From Brachionus plicatilis (Eukaryota; Rotifera; Eurotatoria; Ploima; Brachionidae): 64,000 bases of DNA. The position numbers were made by a program, and so were the translations under genes. Positions within the stretch are counted from its first letter, which is position 1, and the number at the start of each line of letters is the position of its first letter. Shown piece after piece: positions 9,597-20,869 of this stretch. The notes beneath the pieces are model-generated. The model was not told the DNA's origin. It was given only the letters and a program-made list of their open reading frames with translations, and did not search any database. The stretch is from NCBI GenBank assembly GCA_010279815.1, contig QEOQ01000122.1:599927-663926 (forward strand), in the 5' to 3' direction.

Positions 9597-11340
9597 GAAA
9601 AATTTTTATTGCGAGGAACGAGTGGTCGTGACGAGCTTTCTAAGCAATGTGAGTGTGCGTATTGAAAATCGAAAGGGGGAGAATTCGAAAAATCATTTTT
9701 GTCGAAAATTGATATTAGTATACATATGTAATTTTTTTTTTACATGTTATTTTGAAAAAAAAATCGAAAAAAAAGCAAACGAAAATACACATAATTAAAT
9801 TAACATTTATACCTGAAAATATTTAATTCTTGGGTTTATTTGCTTTTTCATTCAAACTCATTTTTATCTCATTTTTATCTATCCTATCCGATTGTCTTAT
9901 GCCTTAACAATTCATAAGTCTCAAGGACAAACCATCGAAAAGGCTGTGATTGATCTAGGCAAAAAAGAATAAAGTTTAGGTCTCACGTTTGTTGCTCTTT
10001 CACGTTTGAAAAAAATTACCGATTTTTTAATAATGCCTTTCACACCTAGTGTTGGGGGCCGGTCGAGAGGCCACGTGGCCGGCCAGAAAAAAAAAATGGC
10101 CGAGACCGTGGCCGGCCGTGCAAGCGGCCAAAAAACGGCCGGTAACGGCCAATTACCGTGCCTGGCCGGTCAAGCCGCGGCCAACTGACGGACCGACCGT
10201 GAAATGACCGGCCAAATTTTAAAAGACCGTGAGGTGGCCGTTCGACCTTCGGCCTAAAAAAAAAACGACCGTAAAGTGGCCGGCCAAATTTTAGAAAACC
10301 GTGAGGTGGCCGGCCAACTATCGGCCAAAATAAAAACCGACCGTGTGGTGGCCGGCCAACTGACTGACCGACCGACCGTGAAGTGGCCGGCTAACTGACG
10401 GACCGACCGTGTGATGGCCGGCCACAAAACGGTCCAAAAAAAAATTTTACTAAGATGTTTAAAAATATTTAAAAACATTAAAGAAAAATTAAAAATTTTA
10501 AAGAAATAAACATTAAAACTAATTAGATTTTCATCATCGATTTTTATAAATCTAATTTTTTTTATTAAAATCGTTTTTATAAAAAAACTATCTAAAATAC
10601 CGAATTATAAATTTATATATAAAATTTAACGATTTTTGAAAAATATCGAAAAAATTTGGGGTTAATATTTAAAAATTACCTGATCCAAAATTTTGATAAA
10701 TAATAATTTCTACTTTTAATACCTTTAAATTTTTTTTTTAAGTATCCAAGTAAAATTTTTTTTTGGACCATTTTGTGGCTGGCCGGTCTGCACACGGTCG
10801 GCCGTTTTACGGCCTTTCAGTTGGCCGGCCACCACACGGTCGGTCCGTCAGTTGGCCGGCCACTTCACGGTCGGTCAGTGAGTTGGCCGGCCACTTCACG
10901 GTCGGTCAGTGAGTTGGCCGGCCACTTCACGGTCGGTTTTTATTTTGGCCGATAGTTGGCCGGCCACCTCACGGTTTTCTAAAATTTGGTCGGCCACTTC
11001 ACGGTCGGTCTGTCTTGTGGCCGGCCTTGGAAAGGTCGGCCTTTTTAACAGACGGTCGGTCAATTCACGGACGGTCTAAAATGCGGCCGTTAAATTCACG
11101 GCCAAAATAGGCCGTTTAAACTGGCCGGCCAAGTGGCCGTTCAAGTCCGGCCGTCGCCCAACACTATTCACACCTGAATGATTACAAAAAATATCTAAAT
11201 CAAAATTTTTACCGCCAAGATTAGATGAAGAGAAAAGAATGAAATTTGTCAAGAATTGTGTGTGTGAACTGCTGCTACTGTAACTAATAATCTAACGTCT
11301 CGTTACTCGCATATAAAGCTGTGCTTCGGGTATTTTCTTT
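9597..11340 (+). pseudogene. Helitron/PIF1-type helicase remnant, copy 1 (interrupted)
   Basis: The frame starting near 9,890 reads RLSYALTIHKSQGQT, the C-terminal helicase motif of PIF1/Helitron proteins, then GLTFVALSRLKKITDFLIMPF. A TAA (9971-9973) follows LGKKE, and a TGA falls in the resumed frame after 11,166 (TPE-stop-LQKISKSK), so it is dead. The frame is split by the hAT-type insertion 10,047-11,166. The upstream stretch from 9,597 (TTGCGAGGAACG) and the downstream end at 11,290-11,335 (AAGCTGTGCTTCG hairpin) recur in the second copy at 16,825-17,600. No Rep domain is present, so Helitron assignment rests on the helicase type and the 3' hairpin. Confidence 0.65.
10047..11166. mobile_element. 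1,120-bp hAT-type foldback element with GC-rich subterminal repeats
   Basis: The ends are TAGTGTTGGG and CCCAACACTA, and both sides are flanked by TTCACACC (10,039-10,046 and 11,167-11,174), a perfect 8-bp target duplication as expected for hAT elements. About 400 bp inside each end is packed with the words GGCCGGCCA and CACGGTCGGTC in inverted orientation, while the middle 300 bp is AT-rich. The GC content is strikingly unlike the surroundings. It has no transposase and lies inside a helicase remnant. Confidence 0.9.
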
Positions 11341-11360
11341 ATATTTATTTTAAACCAATA

Positions 11361-12395
11361 TTTAAGAAAAAGACTTTTGAAAACTATGGATTAATTAGTT
11401 CAAAAGAAATTGCTGATGAGATAAATCGAATTTTTGGAAGGACAATAAGTCAACAAACAGTATGGCACTATCGTGTTCAGTTTGGTTTAATTAATAAAAA
11501 TTTTTAAAAATAAAATTGAAATTAAAATATTTTAAACTTAAGGTTTCAAATATTGCCGTTTAAGAAAATCGCCTCTTCTTTCAGAGCTTGATAAATTTAA
11601 TAGACTTATTTGGTGTATTAGATACAGTGATTGCGATTTTTCTAATTACATTTTTGTGGACGAAACTTGTGTAAGAATATCTGAAAAGGCGCTCTATAAT
11701 TGGAAACTCAAATCATCTTACCCAGACACTTTACCATCATCCCATAAATTTCTTGCAAAAATAAACGTTTGGGGAGGAATATCATGTAAAGGAGCTACTC
11801 AATTTGCAGTTAATTTAAATCACATAAAATTTTTAAAATTTATTTAAAACTATTTTTAAAGCTTTTCAAAAATAATATGGATTCAAAAATGTATAACGAA
11901 ATATTATCTGATCATTTATTAGCCTTCTGTGCAGTTAACTTCAATTATAATTTTGTTCTGCACCAAGATAATGACCCTAAACATAAATCTTATGAGTGTA
12001 TGCGTTTTTTGGACAGCAATTCAATAAGATGGGTAAAAAAATATTTGGAAGTGTTGGTCAAAAATTACTAGTCATGCATTCCTTGAATAAAAAAAAAGTC
12101 TAACTTTTACTCTGATTTTTCTTTTCTTTGACTTGGCACTTTTGATTTTTAGCCAACTCTTCAAAAAAAATACTGATAAAACTTTAAGTTATTTAAAATT
12201 AATAAGATTCGTTCACCTCCTCGTTCACCCGATCTGAACCCTATTGAGATGCTTTGGAATGAGATGAAAGTCTTTATAAGAAAATCGGGCTGTATAACAG
12301 AGACAGAAGTTTCTTCAAAAATTAATGAATTCCAAACACTCTTAACGAAAGAAAAATGTATTAAATACATAAATCGGCTAAAACAGGTAATTTAG
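11361..12395 (+). CDS. Tc1/mariner D34E transposase with three introns, 5' end missing
   Basis: Removing introns 11,485-11,542, 11,809-11,861 and 12,033-12,206 (all GT-AG) leaves one open frame from about 11,361 to the TAG at 12,393. The protein starts in a helix-turn-helix region (SKEIADEINRIFGRTISQQT), then shows NYIFVDET (first D), VWGGISCKGATQFA, VLHQDNDPKH (second D) and SPDLNPIEMLWNEMK (E), with 34 residues between the second D and E: the DDE_3 signature of Tc1/mariner cut-and-paste transposases. No ATG is visible and the paired-like N-terminus is cut by the helicase remnant, so it is 5'-truncated. Splice sites are inferred from frame and family alignment. The stop lies 24 bp before the right arm. 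Confidence 0.75.
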
Positions 12396-12418
12396 ATTGT
12401 AATAAAAAATGATGGAGG

Positions 12419-14423
12419 CTGGTCAAACTCATAAATTTGAAATTAGAATCTTTTATCAAAAATATTTATCAAAATAAAGGTATAAAATAAATTGTATTTT
12501 TAATTTTTTATTTACAATTAATTTTTTTGCACTTTTCGAATCATTCTTGATTGCAAAAATTGTATTTTTATTTTTAAAATCATCTTTTGGCAAAAGAATA
12601 AAAAGTACTTTACTAATATTTACATAAACTTAGAAAATATGACTAAAAATTACATAAAATTACATTAAATTGTGTTATTTTACGTAAAATGATGTAAAAA
12701 AATGTAATAAAGTTTAATGTTTTTTTTTCAAAAATTTTTTTAAAAAATTCAAATATTTTTATTAATTTTCCACTTTTTCCTCTAAAATTCAATTTTTTTT
12801 GGCAGTAAGCGTTTTCGGCCAAACTTCCTTAAACTGGTGTAATATTACGTAAAATTACGTAAAATTACGTAAGCTTACTTTTTCTTACATACAAGAAATG
12901 ATGTAATATTACGTAAGCTTACATTTTCTGACGTAAAATTACGTAAAATAACGTAATATTACCCATTATCCAGTTTAACTTTAAACACTGTATTCTTCTA
13001 AATTAACACTATTTTCACGGAAGCGCTAAGAACATATAGGCTTTAAAAAAATTACCACCTTATAAAAATTGAAAGTTCTTTTTTTTATCTCATTTTATTA
13101 ACTTTAATTTTATCTTTATTTTATTTCATTTTTATTTTATTTCATTTTTATTTTATTTATTTTTATTTTATCATTTAACTTATTTTGAAGGAGTTTAGCT
13201 CGGTACTGAAAACAAATAAATAAATTATCGGTAACTATAAAATCGCTTGCTCAATTAGACATCAACAGATCCGAAAAGTTAAAAAAATTCGAACACAAAA
13301 TTATTAAATTTACTAAGCTTTTTGTAAATTCAATTTTCATACTTTTATTCGGTTTTATTTTTATTCACTTTATTATTCTCTTATCTCTTTGATTTAATTT
13401 TATTTGTCCATTGGACTTAAACTTAATTAAATAGAATAAAATAAATAACAATACACTCATTTACAATCACTTTCATTGTCTTATTCGATAAATAATTCAA
13501 CAGAATTCAATTAATTTTTTTTTGAATAAAAAAAGAAATTGAATATTTTTCTAACTTATTCACTTAATTTATTAACTCACGTGAAAACTTACGCCATTTT
13601 ATAATTAAAACTAGAGATGTGTAATGGTTAAAAATTAACCAAGTTAACCGAAAGTTAACCGCTAAAAAATTTAAAAGTTAACTTTTTTTGGTTAACCAAG
13701 AATTTGGTTAATCTAACTTTTTTAACGGTTAACCAGTACGTTAACCAAATTTTTTTTTTTTTAATTTTAAAAATTTGGTTTAAAATTAGTTTATATATTT
13801 TATTTGTCAAAATAACGGTCACAAAATTAAAAAAGTAGGAAAAATTTTTACAAATTAAACTATTTTTAAATATGTACATTTTTAAATTAATCTATCTAAT
13901 ATAAAAAGTTAATCAATATGTGGCAAGTTTTTTTTTCTATTTAACTTTTTTGAAATTTTGAAATTACATTGTTTAATTTAAACTCAATACTTAAGCATGG
14001 TAAAATTTGAAATTTAATTACGCAATTATTTCTAAAAATGTAAAATAGAAAAAAAAAACTTGCCATGTCCTTTAGGTATTTTTTACAAATTTTTTAAAAA
14101 TAAGTTAATTTAAATGCCAAAATAGACTTTAAGCAATTTCGGCGACTGTATCAAAATACTAGTACTTGTGCAAGGGATATTGGAATTAGAATTATCTGGA
14201 CTAGAAATCGTTCCTGCAAGAGAGGTTACATATGAATTTTCAATTCTTAGATTAGAGCGATTACTACCCTCTTCATTATCAGCTGATGAAATCGACTCAG
14301 AACTATAACTGGACTTATGATTGTATTCACTTTCCAAGCCTGAAGAAATATCACTTCTTTCCATTTTCCTAAATTTTATAAAATTTTTATTAAACAGAAC
14401 ATTCTTAAATATTCTGTTTTGCT
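12419..14423. repeat. Right arm of 2,005-bp inverted duplication
   Basis: Reverse complement of 5,820-7,824. This copy is probably the source, because it runs into a hAT element that continues intact beyond the arm boundary (13,612-14,791), whereas the left copy is cut there. Confidence 0.95.
12828..12990. mobile_element. 163-bp palindromic MITE (copy 3, inverted)
   Basis: Mirror of copy 2 within the right arm, beginning CTTAAACTGGTGTAATATTAC. Confidence 0.75.
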
Positions 14424-14791
14424 GCGCTTTTTGTACAACTTAGTTTTAAAATGTACTGTATTACAGAAAAGTAATAAAAATATGTAAGTTTTTGTGTCAT
14501 TACATTAGCATATATTTAGGTTTTTGATAATTTTGCAATTTGAATTTATGTTTCAAAAACAAAAAAATATTTAGTTTTTAAGATTCCAATCAATTATTTT
14601 TCATTAGTTGACTCATAATATTCATTACAAAAAATTTTACTAAATAAAATTGCTTTTTCCAATTTTTGGTTAACTCAATAATTAACGGTTAACCAAATTA
14701 AAAATTTCGGTTAACGGTTAACCACATTTTTAAAATAACTAGTAACGGCTATTAACCGTTAACCAAATTAGTTAACGGTTAAGCATCCCTA
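13612..14791 (-). mobile_element. 1,180-bp hAT-family element with both ends
   Basis: The ends are TAGAGATGTGTAATGG and, read inward from the right, TAGGGATGCTTAACCG. The flanks ATTAAAAC (13,604-13,611) and ATTTAAAC (14,792-14,799) match at 7 of 8 positions, as an aged hAT 8-bp target duplication. Subterminal GGTTAAC words are abundant at both ends. Inside, minus-strand ATG 14364 opens an 84-codon Ser-rich frame (14,110-14,364) that resembles the non-catalytic N-terminus of a transposase; the catalytic part is deleted, so it is non-autonomous. Confidence 0.75.
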
Positions 14792-14799
14792 ATTTAAAC

Positions 14800-15345
14800 A
14801 GAAATTATTTTATCCAGTCAAAAAATTTTTTTTTATTTGTCTAATTAAATAATTGCTATTCCAATTTTTTTTAAATACTGCACTAAAAACTCAATATGAA
14901 AAGAAAAATTTAAAAAATAACAAATAAAGATCGTTTTTTCTCCGTTGGAGGTACTCATAAAAATTAAATATGATTAAATTATCAATAAAAGATATATTGA
15001 ATCATTGATTTTATTGGTTAAAAATAAAAGAGTATGCAAGTAAATAATTGAAATTCTTATCCTATCAATCAACCAATAGAATATAGAAGACAAAAACTAG
15101 AATTTCCGTTAATGATTATTTTAGGCTTAACTTATTTAAATCTGCTTTTGTTACCTATCCTCCTTAAAAAAGTTTTCATACAAAAAAATTATAACTGTCT
15201 AAATAAAGGAATATTTATTTTAAATAAAAAACAATCAATTAATTTCCAAAATCAAATCTAAAATTTTTACCTAAAATACAACAAAAAATTTAAAATTTCT
15301 AAAAGAATGAGAACAAGCGTTGCATCGATCTAAGGAGAAAACTGT
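14800..15345. other. AT-rich spacer upstream of hAT transposase
   Basis: No gene or terminal repeat could be recognised. It may contain the 5' untranslated part of the hAT transposase remnant that follows. Confidence 0.4.
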
Positions 15346-15348
15346 AGA

Positions 15349-18013
15349 ATGGATGAATTTCTTCAAGAAAATTACCACGACTCAAATTTACAAACACAAG
15401 CATCAGACGTTCAGCCGACTCAATCAAATAGAATTTCAAATGAAAGTTTTCATGTTCAGGAAACATCTTCGAGGGATCCGAATTTTCAAGGGCCTGAAAA
15501 GATTTTCTTCGAGGAAGTTGGCATACTACAAAAAGATAATGTTGTTGTCCAAATGTTGCAATGTTTAGAATGCAAAAAAGATAATATTCTAAAATATTGT
15601 TAAAAGACTTCCGCAAAAACCAATCTCGACTTCATTTTAATCATTTAGAGGTAAAACACGGGATAAAGATTGCCGAAAAATAAAAAAAATTTACTCATCA
15701 GATAAAATAGAACGAGAAAAAACAGATAGAGCCCTTTTGTTTTTTTTTATTTTTTGTTTTTTACCTTTTTCAATTGTAGAAAATTAACATTTTAAGGAAT
15801 TTATTTTATTATTGAATAAGGACTATAAATTACCGTCAAGAAAAAAACTAAGATCTATTTTGGATGAAATTTATCTGAGAAAAAAACAAGAACTCTTGAC
15901 CAAACTTATTTCAGTTGATTTTTTAAGTCTTCCTACAGATAGCTGGACATCTTGCGAAAACTATTTATATTTTAGCTTAACTTGTCATTTTTTTTATAAC
16001 TTTAAGCTTAAAACATATTGCTTAAACTTTAGGAACTTAATTGGTACTCACACTTCAGAAAATTTAGAATCTTCTATTATTGAGGTCTTAGATAAATTTT
16101 AATTTGAAGGTTAAAATTTTTTCTAATGTCTCCGGTAATGCTTCGAACATTCGAAAGGCAGTTTTAGATATGGATTTAAGCCATGAGCCAATTAGGTTCA
16201 AATGTCATGTCTTACAGTTAATAGTAAAAAAATTTATCGAGAAATGTCAAGATCAAGCTAAATTTAACGAAGAAAATGAGCTAATTCAACCCGATATCAG
16301 TAATTATACAGTGAGTAAAATTCTTTTAAAATGTAGAAGCATTGTCTGCTCGTTTAATCATTCCACTCAGCTGAAAGAATTGCTCGAAGAGCAGCAAAAA
16401 GGAGAAACTAAGATTCTGAACCTTGTTCAAGATGTAAAAACACGCTGGCATTCTACTTTTGCGATGGTAAAAAGAATTTTCAAACTCCATTCTTTTATAG
16501 AAACAATTTTTCATAGGCAAGAATATAAGCAATTTAAAACAAATCTTTTAACCAGAAATGAACTCGTTTAGCTAGAAGAATTAATTAATGTCCAGACCAT
16601 TTTTGATAAACTAAGTGGAAAGTTATCTGGAGAAAATTATGTAACTAGTTCAATGATCGTTCCAGGTTCTAAGTATATTGAAATGAAGTTAAGAATAAAA
16701 AATAATAACAAAACTTTCGAAAAAAACATAAAAAACGCGTTTAAAGGTTATTATGATGAATATTTTAAACAACTATGACTTAGAATCAAATTATTATCTT
16801 TTATCTCCTACTTTTTTGAATCCTTTTTAAGATAACGAAGCATAGCTTTATATTGCAAGTAACGAAACGTTAGACAATTTGTCTTCCCCAATCTATTTCA
16901 ATACACCCGATAAAATATTTTCTAAGTTTTTTTGTCTATTTATTAAAGAAAAAAATAATATTATAAATCTAATTATGTTAATTTTTAAAAAAGTTTTAAA
17001 ATTTGTTTATTTATTGAGTTTTAATTATAAAAAATTGAACAGTATTTTCTGTGATGTGCTGAATGCGCTTCTCTTCTTCAATTCTTGGTTCGAGATATTT
17101 TGATTTTGATAATTTTTCAAGCCTTTCAAGGGAAAATGGCATAATCAAAAAATCATTGAATTTTTTAAACCGGGAAAGAGCGACAAAACTTAACCCTAAG
17201 GTAATTTTTTTTTTCCAAATCAAAAACTGCTTTTTCTAATGTCTGCCCTTGTGATTTGTGTATAGTTAGAGCGTACGACAACCGCAATATAGTAAAAAGA
17301 AAGAGTTCAATGAGAGGAGAAAAATTAAAAGAGTGCAGTGAATAAAAAATTATTAAAACAAAAAAGAACTTATATTTGCAAAGTATAAATTTTATTTCAT
17401 TTTCAAAATTTTGCATGGGATTACAATTTTTATATACATATATAAATCTTGATTTTCAACAAAAATCGATTTTTAAAAAGTCTTCCTTTGAATCTCATTT
17501 CACACTTTCACATTGCTTAATAAGCTCGCCACCACTATGCGTTCCTCGCAATAAAAAATTTCAGTTTATCACTAATGTATTAAGCAAAAAAAATTGTCTA
17601 AAACTAGCAAAAAACTTTTTAATTAACTTATTTAAGACGGATATGACGAAAAGATATCAAGTCTAAAGAAAAAAATTCAAGAGAGAGAAAGACAATTAAC
17701 AAAAAAATTAAAATTGATTCAGATTCAGATTCTGACGAAACCGATGAAGAAATTTTTGACATTAAAAAAGAAATAAAAAGTTTTCTAAATAATGATAAGA
17801 ATGAAGATGCAATAGCCTTTTACAAAAACAATATTTCTGAGTATCCGATATTGTCTATTTTGGCAGTGTGTAATTCTAGTTTCTCCCGCAACCGGCGTTC
17901 CGAGTGAAAGATTGTTTTCTCATGCTGGTTATCAGCTCTGGGATCGAAGAAATAGCCTTTCTAAGGCAAATTTTGAAAAAATAATGTTCTTGTATGAAAA
18001 CAAAGACTTATGA
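15349..18013 (+). pseudogene. hAT transposase, broken by frameshifts, stops and a helicase insertion
   Basis: The pieces read in order as a hAT protein: an acidic N-terminus from ATG 15349; PTDSWTSCENYLYFSLT (15,812-16,102); HVLQLIVKKF, SIVCSFNHSTQL and DVKTRWHSTFAM (16,104-16,571); LSGENYVTSSMIVPGS (to about 16,690); and the C-terminal dimerisation region EYPILSILA, then SPATGVPSERLFSHAGYQLW (about 17,800-18,013). In-frame stops (for example TAG at 16,569-16,571) and at least three frameshifts inactivate it. About 770 bp of reverse-oriented Helitron-like DNA separates the middle from the C-terminus. Such proteins excise and insert elements with 8-bp target duplications. Confidence 0.85.
16825..17600 (-). 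pseudogene. Helitron/PIF1-type helicase remnant, copy 2, inserted in hAT gene
   Basis: On the minus strand from about 17,290: RLSYALTIHKSQGQTLEK, then after a frameshift LGLSFVALSRFKKFNDFLI and the basic tail KSKYLEPRIEEEKRI (to 17,011). The upstream piece near 17,550 (TTGCGAGGAACGC on the minus strand) and the 3' hairpin near 16,840-16,860 (AAGCTATGCTTCG) match copy 1, so the unit is about 775 bp. It sits antisense inside the hAT gene. It has no Rep endonuclease and is a terminal fragment. Confidence 0.65.
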
Positions 18014-19060
18014 GTTAGTTCTAGTTGATTTTCTTTTTTACTCTTTTTTTGTTTTTTTTCGTTTTTTTTTTTATTTAATTGTATGTATTTTTTCTTCTAA
18101 AATATTAAATTTTCCATTAAAAAAAAAGTTAAATAAATGTTTTTTAAAATTTTTATTTTTTATCCACTATTTCTATTATATCTCGCTTGCCCAAATTACC
18201 TAATTTTCCGTTATCCCTTAGTTGTTTCACTAAGATGTTTCTTAGTTGAGACAATTCTTAGTCCCCCCACTAAAACTATTTTTTACTTAATATAATACAA
18301 ATCCCGATATCATCGCAAATAGCATCTGCTGATTTCAAATTTTCTGTAACCTTAGTCTTACTAATTCGACTAAACTAAAAACAAGTCGACTTAATTTTAG
18401 CCGACTTAACTAAATTCGTTAAGTAAAGACCCATCACTATAATTATTTAATTTTTTCATATTGTAAGGCCACTCAAAGTTTGAACCTATTATAGATGGTA
18501 GAATTTTTGTTTTAAGATAGAAAAGTTGCTACAAATAATTTTTTTTTCTGAAAAAAATGTTTCTAGCAAAATTTCTCTCAAGATTGGAAAACTTGGCTTT
18601 CTTCACTTTTTAAGAAACAAAAACTGTTAAAAAATCAAAAACTTTTTTTAATTTAAAAATTAAATGAAATATGCCTTATATGATTGAAATATCAATTTTT
18701 TAGGACAAAATATTAATCTAGGTATATGAAAACCCAAAAAAAATTCTTTTAATAATGGCTTTTTTAATTTTTATTTGACTTTTTACCATTTTTTTCTAGC
18801 AAAGAATAGTCAAAATAACTAAATTTTGTTGCTTGATTCTAAATTAATTTTTCTTTACTAGAATTTAAGATGTTAATCAAGCTTTACATTTTTTTTGTAA
18901 GCCTAACAAATTCTCTACAAAAATTAATTTAATTCTGATAAATTTTTTTATAAAAATCGTGTTTTGAATTTGATTTTTGTTTGATTTCTTAAGCCACTTA
19001 ATAAAATTTATAAATAAAACTGTATCTGTTTTGAATTTTGAAAACATAAAATTATTTAAA
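18013..19060. other. AT-rich spacer, possible hAT right end near 18,432
   Basis: No genes. Read on the minus strand from about 18,435, TAGTGATGGGTCTTTAC looks like a hAT terminus and would suit the transposase remnant to its left, but no partner end or target duplication was found. Repeated AGTCGAC/TTAAC words lie at 18,340-18,425. Confidence 0.35.
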
Positions 19061-19062
19061 AA

Positions 19063-20852
19063 ATGACCAATTATAAGTGTGCCGTTTGTCCTCCTTGATT
19101 TAATAATCGATCTAGGGCTTCTCAGATTGCTAATAGGTATAAAGCTCGCATTTTGTCAATATGGTTAAATTCATTCGATTTGAAACCTTGGTTTTGATCA
19201 CACTATTTTCACATGGGTTTGCAATGATTGCCATAAATCTATTTCAAAAACATGTCCTGATAAGGAAATAAATGGTCTCTTATGAGTTAAATGTTGAGAA
19301 TATAACCGAAGAAATTGGACCTACTTTGGTAGCTAATTTCGAAGATAATACATTTCATATTTCTCAACCTTCATCAGAACATATTTTGCTAGATTTTGCA
19401 GCAATTAGTGATGAACGCTGTAGAATTCTCACTAGAATATCGAGAGATAATTTTTTGAATTTGTATAGCTTTATTTCAGAAGCTTTATTTTCAGGGAGAA
19501 TTTCATTAATTAACGCTATTGGTTTTTATTTGACCAAATTGAGAACTGCTATTAGCGTTGAAGAGCTTTCGGCATTTTTTTCATTCGCATCATATGACCA
19601 AATTAAAGATGCATCCGAAAAGTTAGAGAGAGTTTAAACAATGAGTTTACTCCGTTAAACATTGGTTTTATTTCAACAAATTGCGATGATAAAATCAAAA
19701 ATCATACCACTACAATTGCCAAAGTACTATAAAAAGCTAATGAAAATGATGTTATCACAATTTGGGACGCGACTTATATTTACAAAGAAAAGTCAAATTC
19801 TTATAGTTTTCAGAAAGCGTCCTTTTCTGAACATAAGAAAAGATGCTTTCTAAAATTTATGCTGATGGTGGCCACAGATGGTTCAATAATCGCATCTATT
19901 GGACCTTTTTTTACGAATGGAAAAAATAATGATGCAAATATACTGGAAAATATTTTTAGTAAAAAACGGGAAGCTGACAAATGGTTCTATCACGAAAACA
20001 TTTTTGTTGTCGAAAGAGGATTTAGAGAATCAAAGATGCCTAGTTATCTAAAAGGTAGGAAACAACATACTACGATAGATGCAAACTATTCACGCCTTAA
20101 TACAAAGATACGTTGGTTAATGAGTCGGCTAATGGGCGCATTAAACGCTGGAAATATTTTAATAATATGGTTTCGAATATCAGTATAAAGTATTTTGAAC
20201 CAGATTTTCGTTTTGTTTGCGCGCTAATAAACAAATATAGACCTCAAATTGCTAGGTCAAATGATATAGAAAAAATGCCCTTTATGAAAGGATGATAGAA
20301 AAATCAACCGAAGAAAACCTCTTAAAAAGCGAAATTGAGAAATATTCGAATCGTTTTATAAAAAAAAGAATTGTTCATCTGAATGAATTTGAATTTCCAG
20401 AGTTAATAGAAGAATACATTCAATCAATTTCTTTTGAAGTATACCAATTAAAGCAAAGTATTTCATATTCGCTTGAGCATACTAATCAAAATGGGGATTA
20501 CAAATTTGAGTATTTTGAAGAAGATGGAAATTAAATCCGCGTTAAAATTAAATCAAGGTTTGTGTCGCAATCTAAACATAATACATGGGTGAAATATTCA
20601 CTAGAGCCAGAACAAGAACCGATTACAGGATGGTATTGTGATTGAAAAAGCGGCTCGAGAGTTTTTGGAGCTTGTGCGCATGTAACTAGTGTATTGTGGT
20701 TTATGGGAATCGAAAAACATAATCCGGGAAAGTAAGAGAAGAGAAGAAGTAATTTGATGTTTAAATTCGTGATGAATTGTGATAAAGATCAATTAGAAAA
20801 TGAGGATTCTTCAGTAATTGAAAATAATGACAATCTTTCAGATGAAGAATAA
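19063..20852 (+). pseudogene. DDE transposase with N-terminal Cys motif and C-terminal SWIM zinc finger
   Basis: The protein can be traced over about 590 codons through frameshifts. An N-terminal pair of Cys motifs (YKCAVCPP, then VCNDCHKSISKTCP) is followed by a helical region (SYELNVENITEEIG onward), then the DDE core: ITIWDATYIYKEKSNSYSF, LMVATDGSIIASIGPFF, NGKNNDANI, IFVVERGFRES and VNESANGRIKRWKYF (20,113 on). It ends with ITGWYCD, then SGSRVFGACAHVTSVLW, a SWIM-type finger in which a Cys codon has become TGA. The layout resembles DDE_Tnp_4-like transposases of invertebrates; superfamily naming is tentative. Several internal stops make it inactive. Confidence 0.7.
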
Positions 20853-20869
20853 AATCACCAAAATTTCTT

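Noticed and set aside
10006..10955. Frames of 60-74 codons rich in Gly, Ala, Trp and Arg
   Set aside because: They are translations of the GGCCGGCC repeat arms of the foldback element.
5820..14423. One giant transposon with 2-kb terminal inverted repeats
   Set aside because: No target duplication flanks the arms, and the right outer edge falls inside a separate hAT element, so a segmental inverted duplication fits better. An assembly artefact is not excluded.
15299..15616. 105-codon minus-strand frame opposite the hAT N-terminus
   Set aside because: Antisense shadow of the hAT transposase, which has recognisable motifs on the plus strand.
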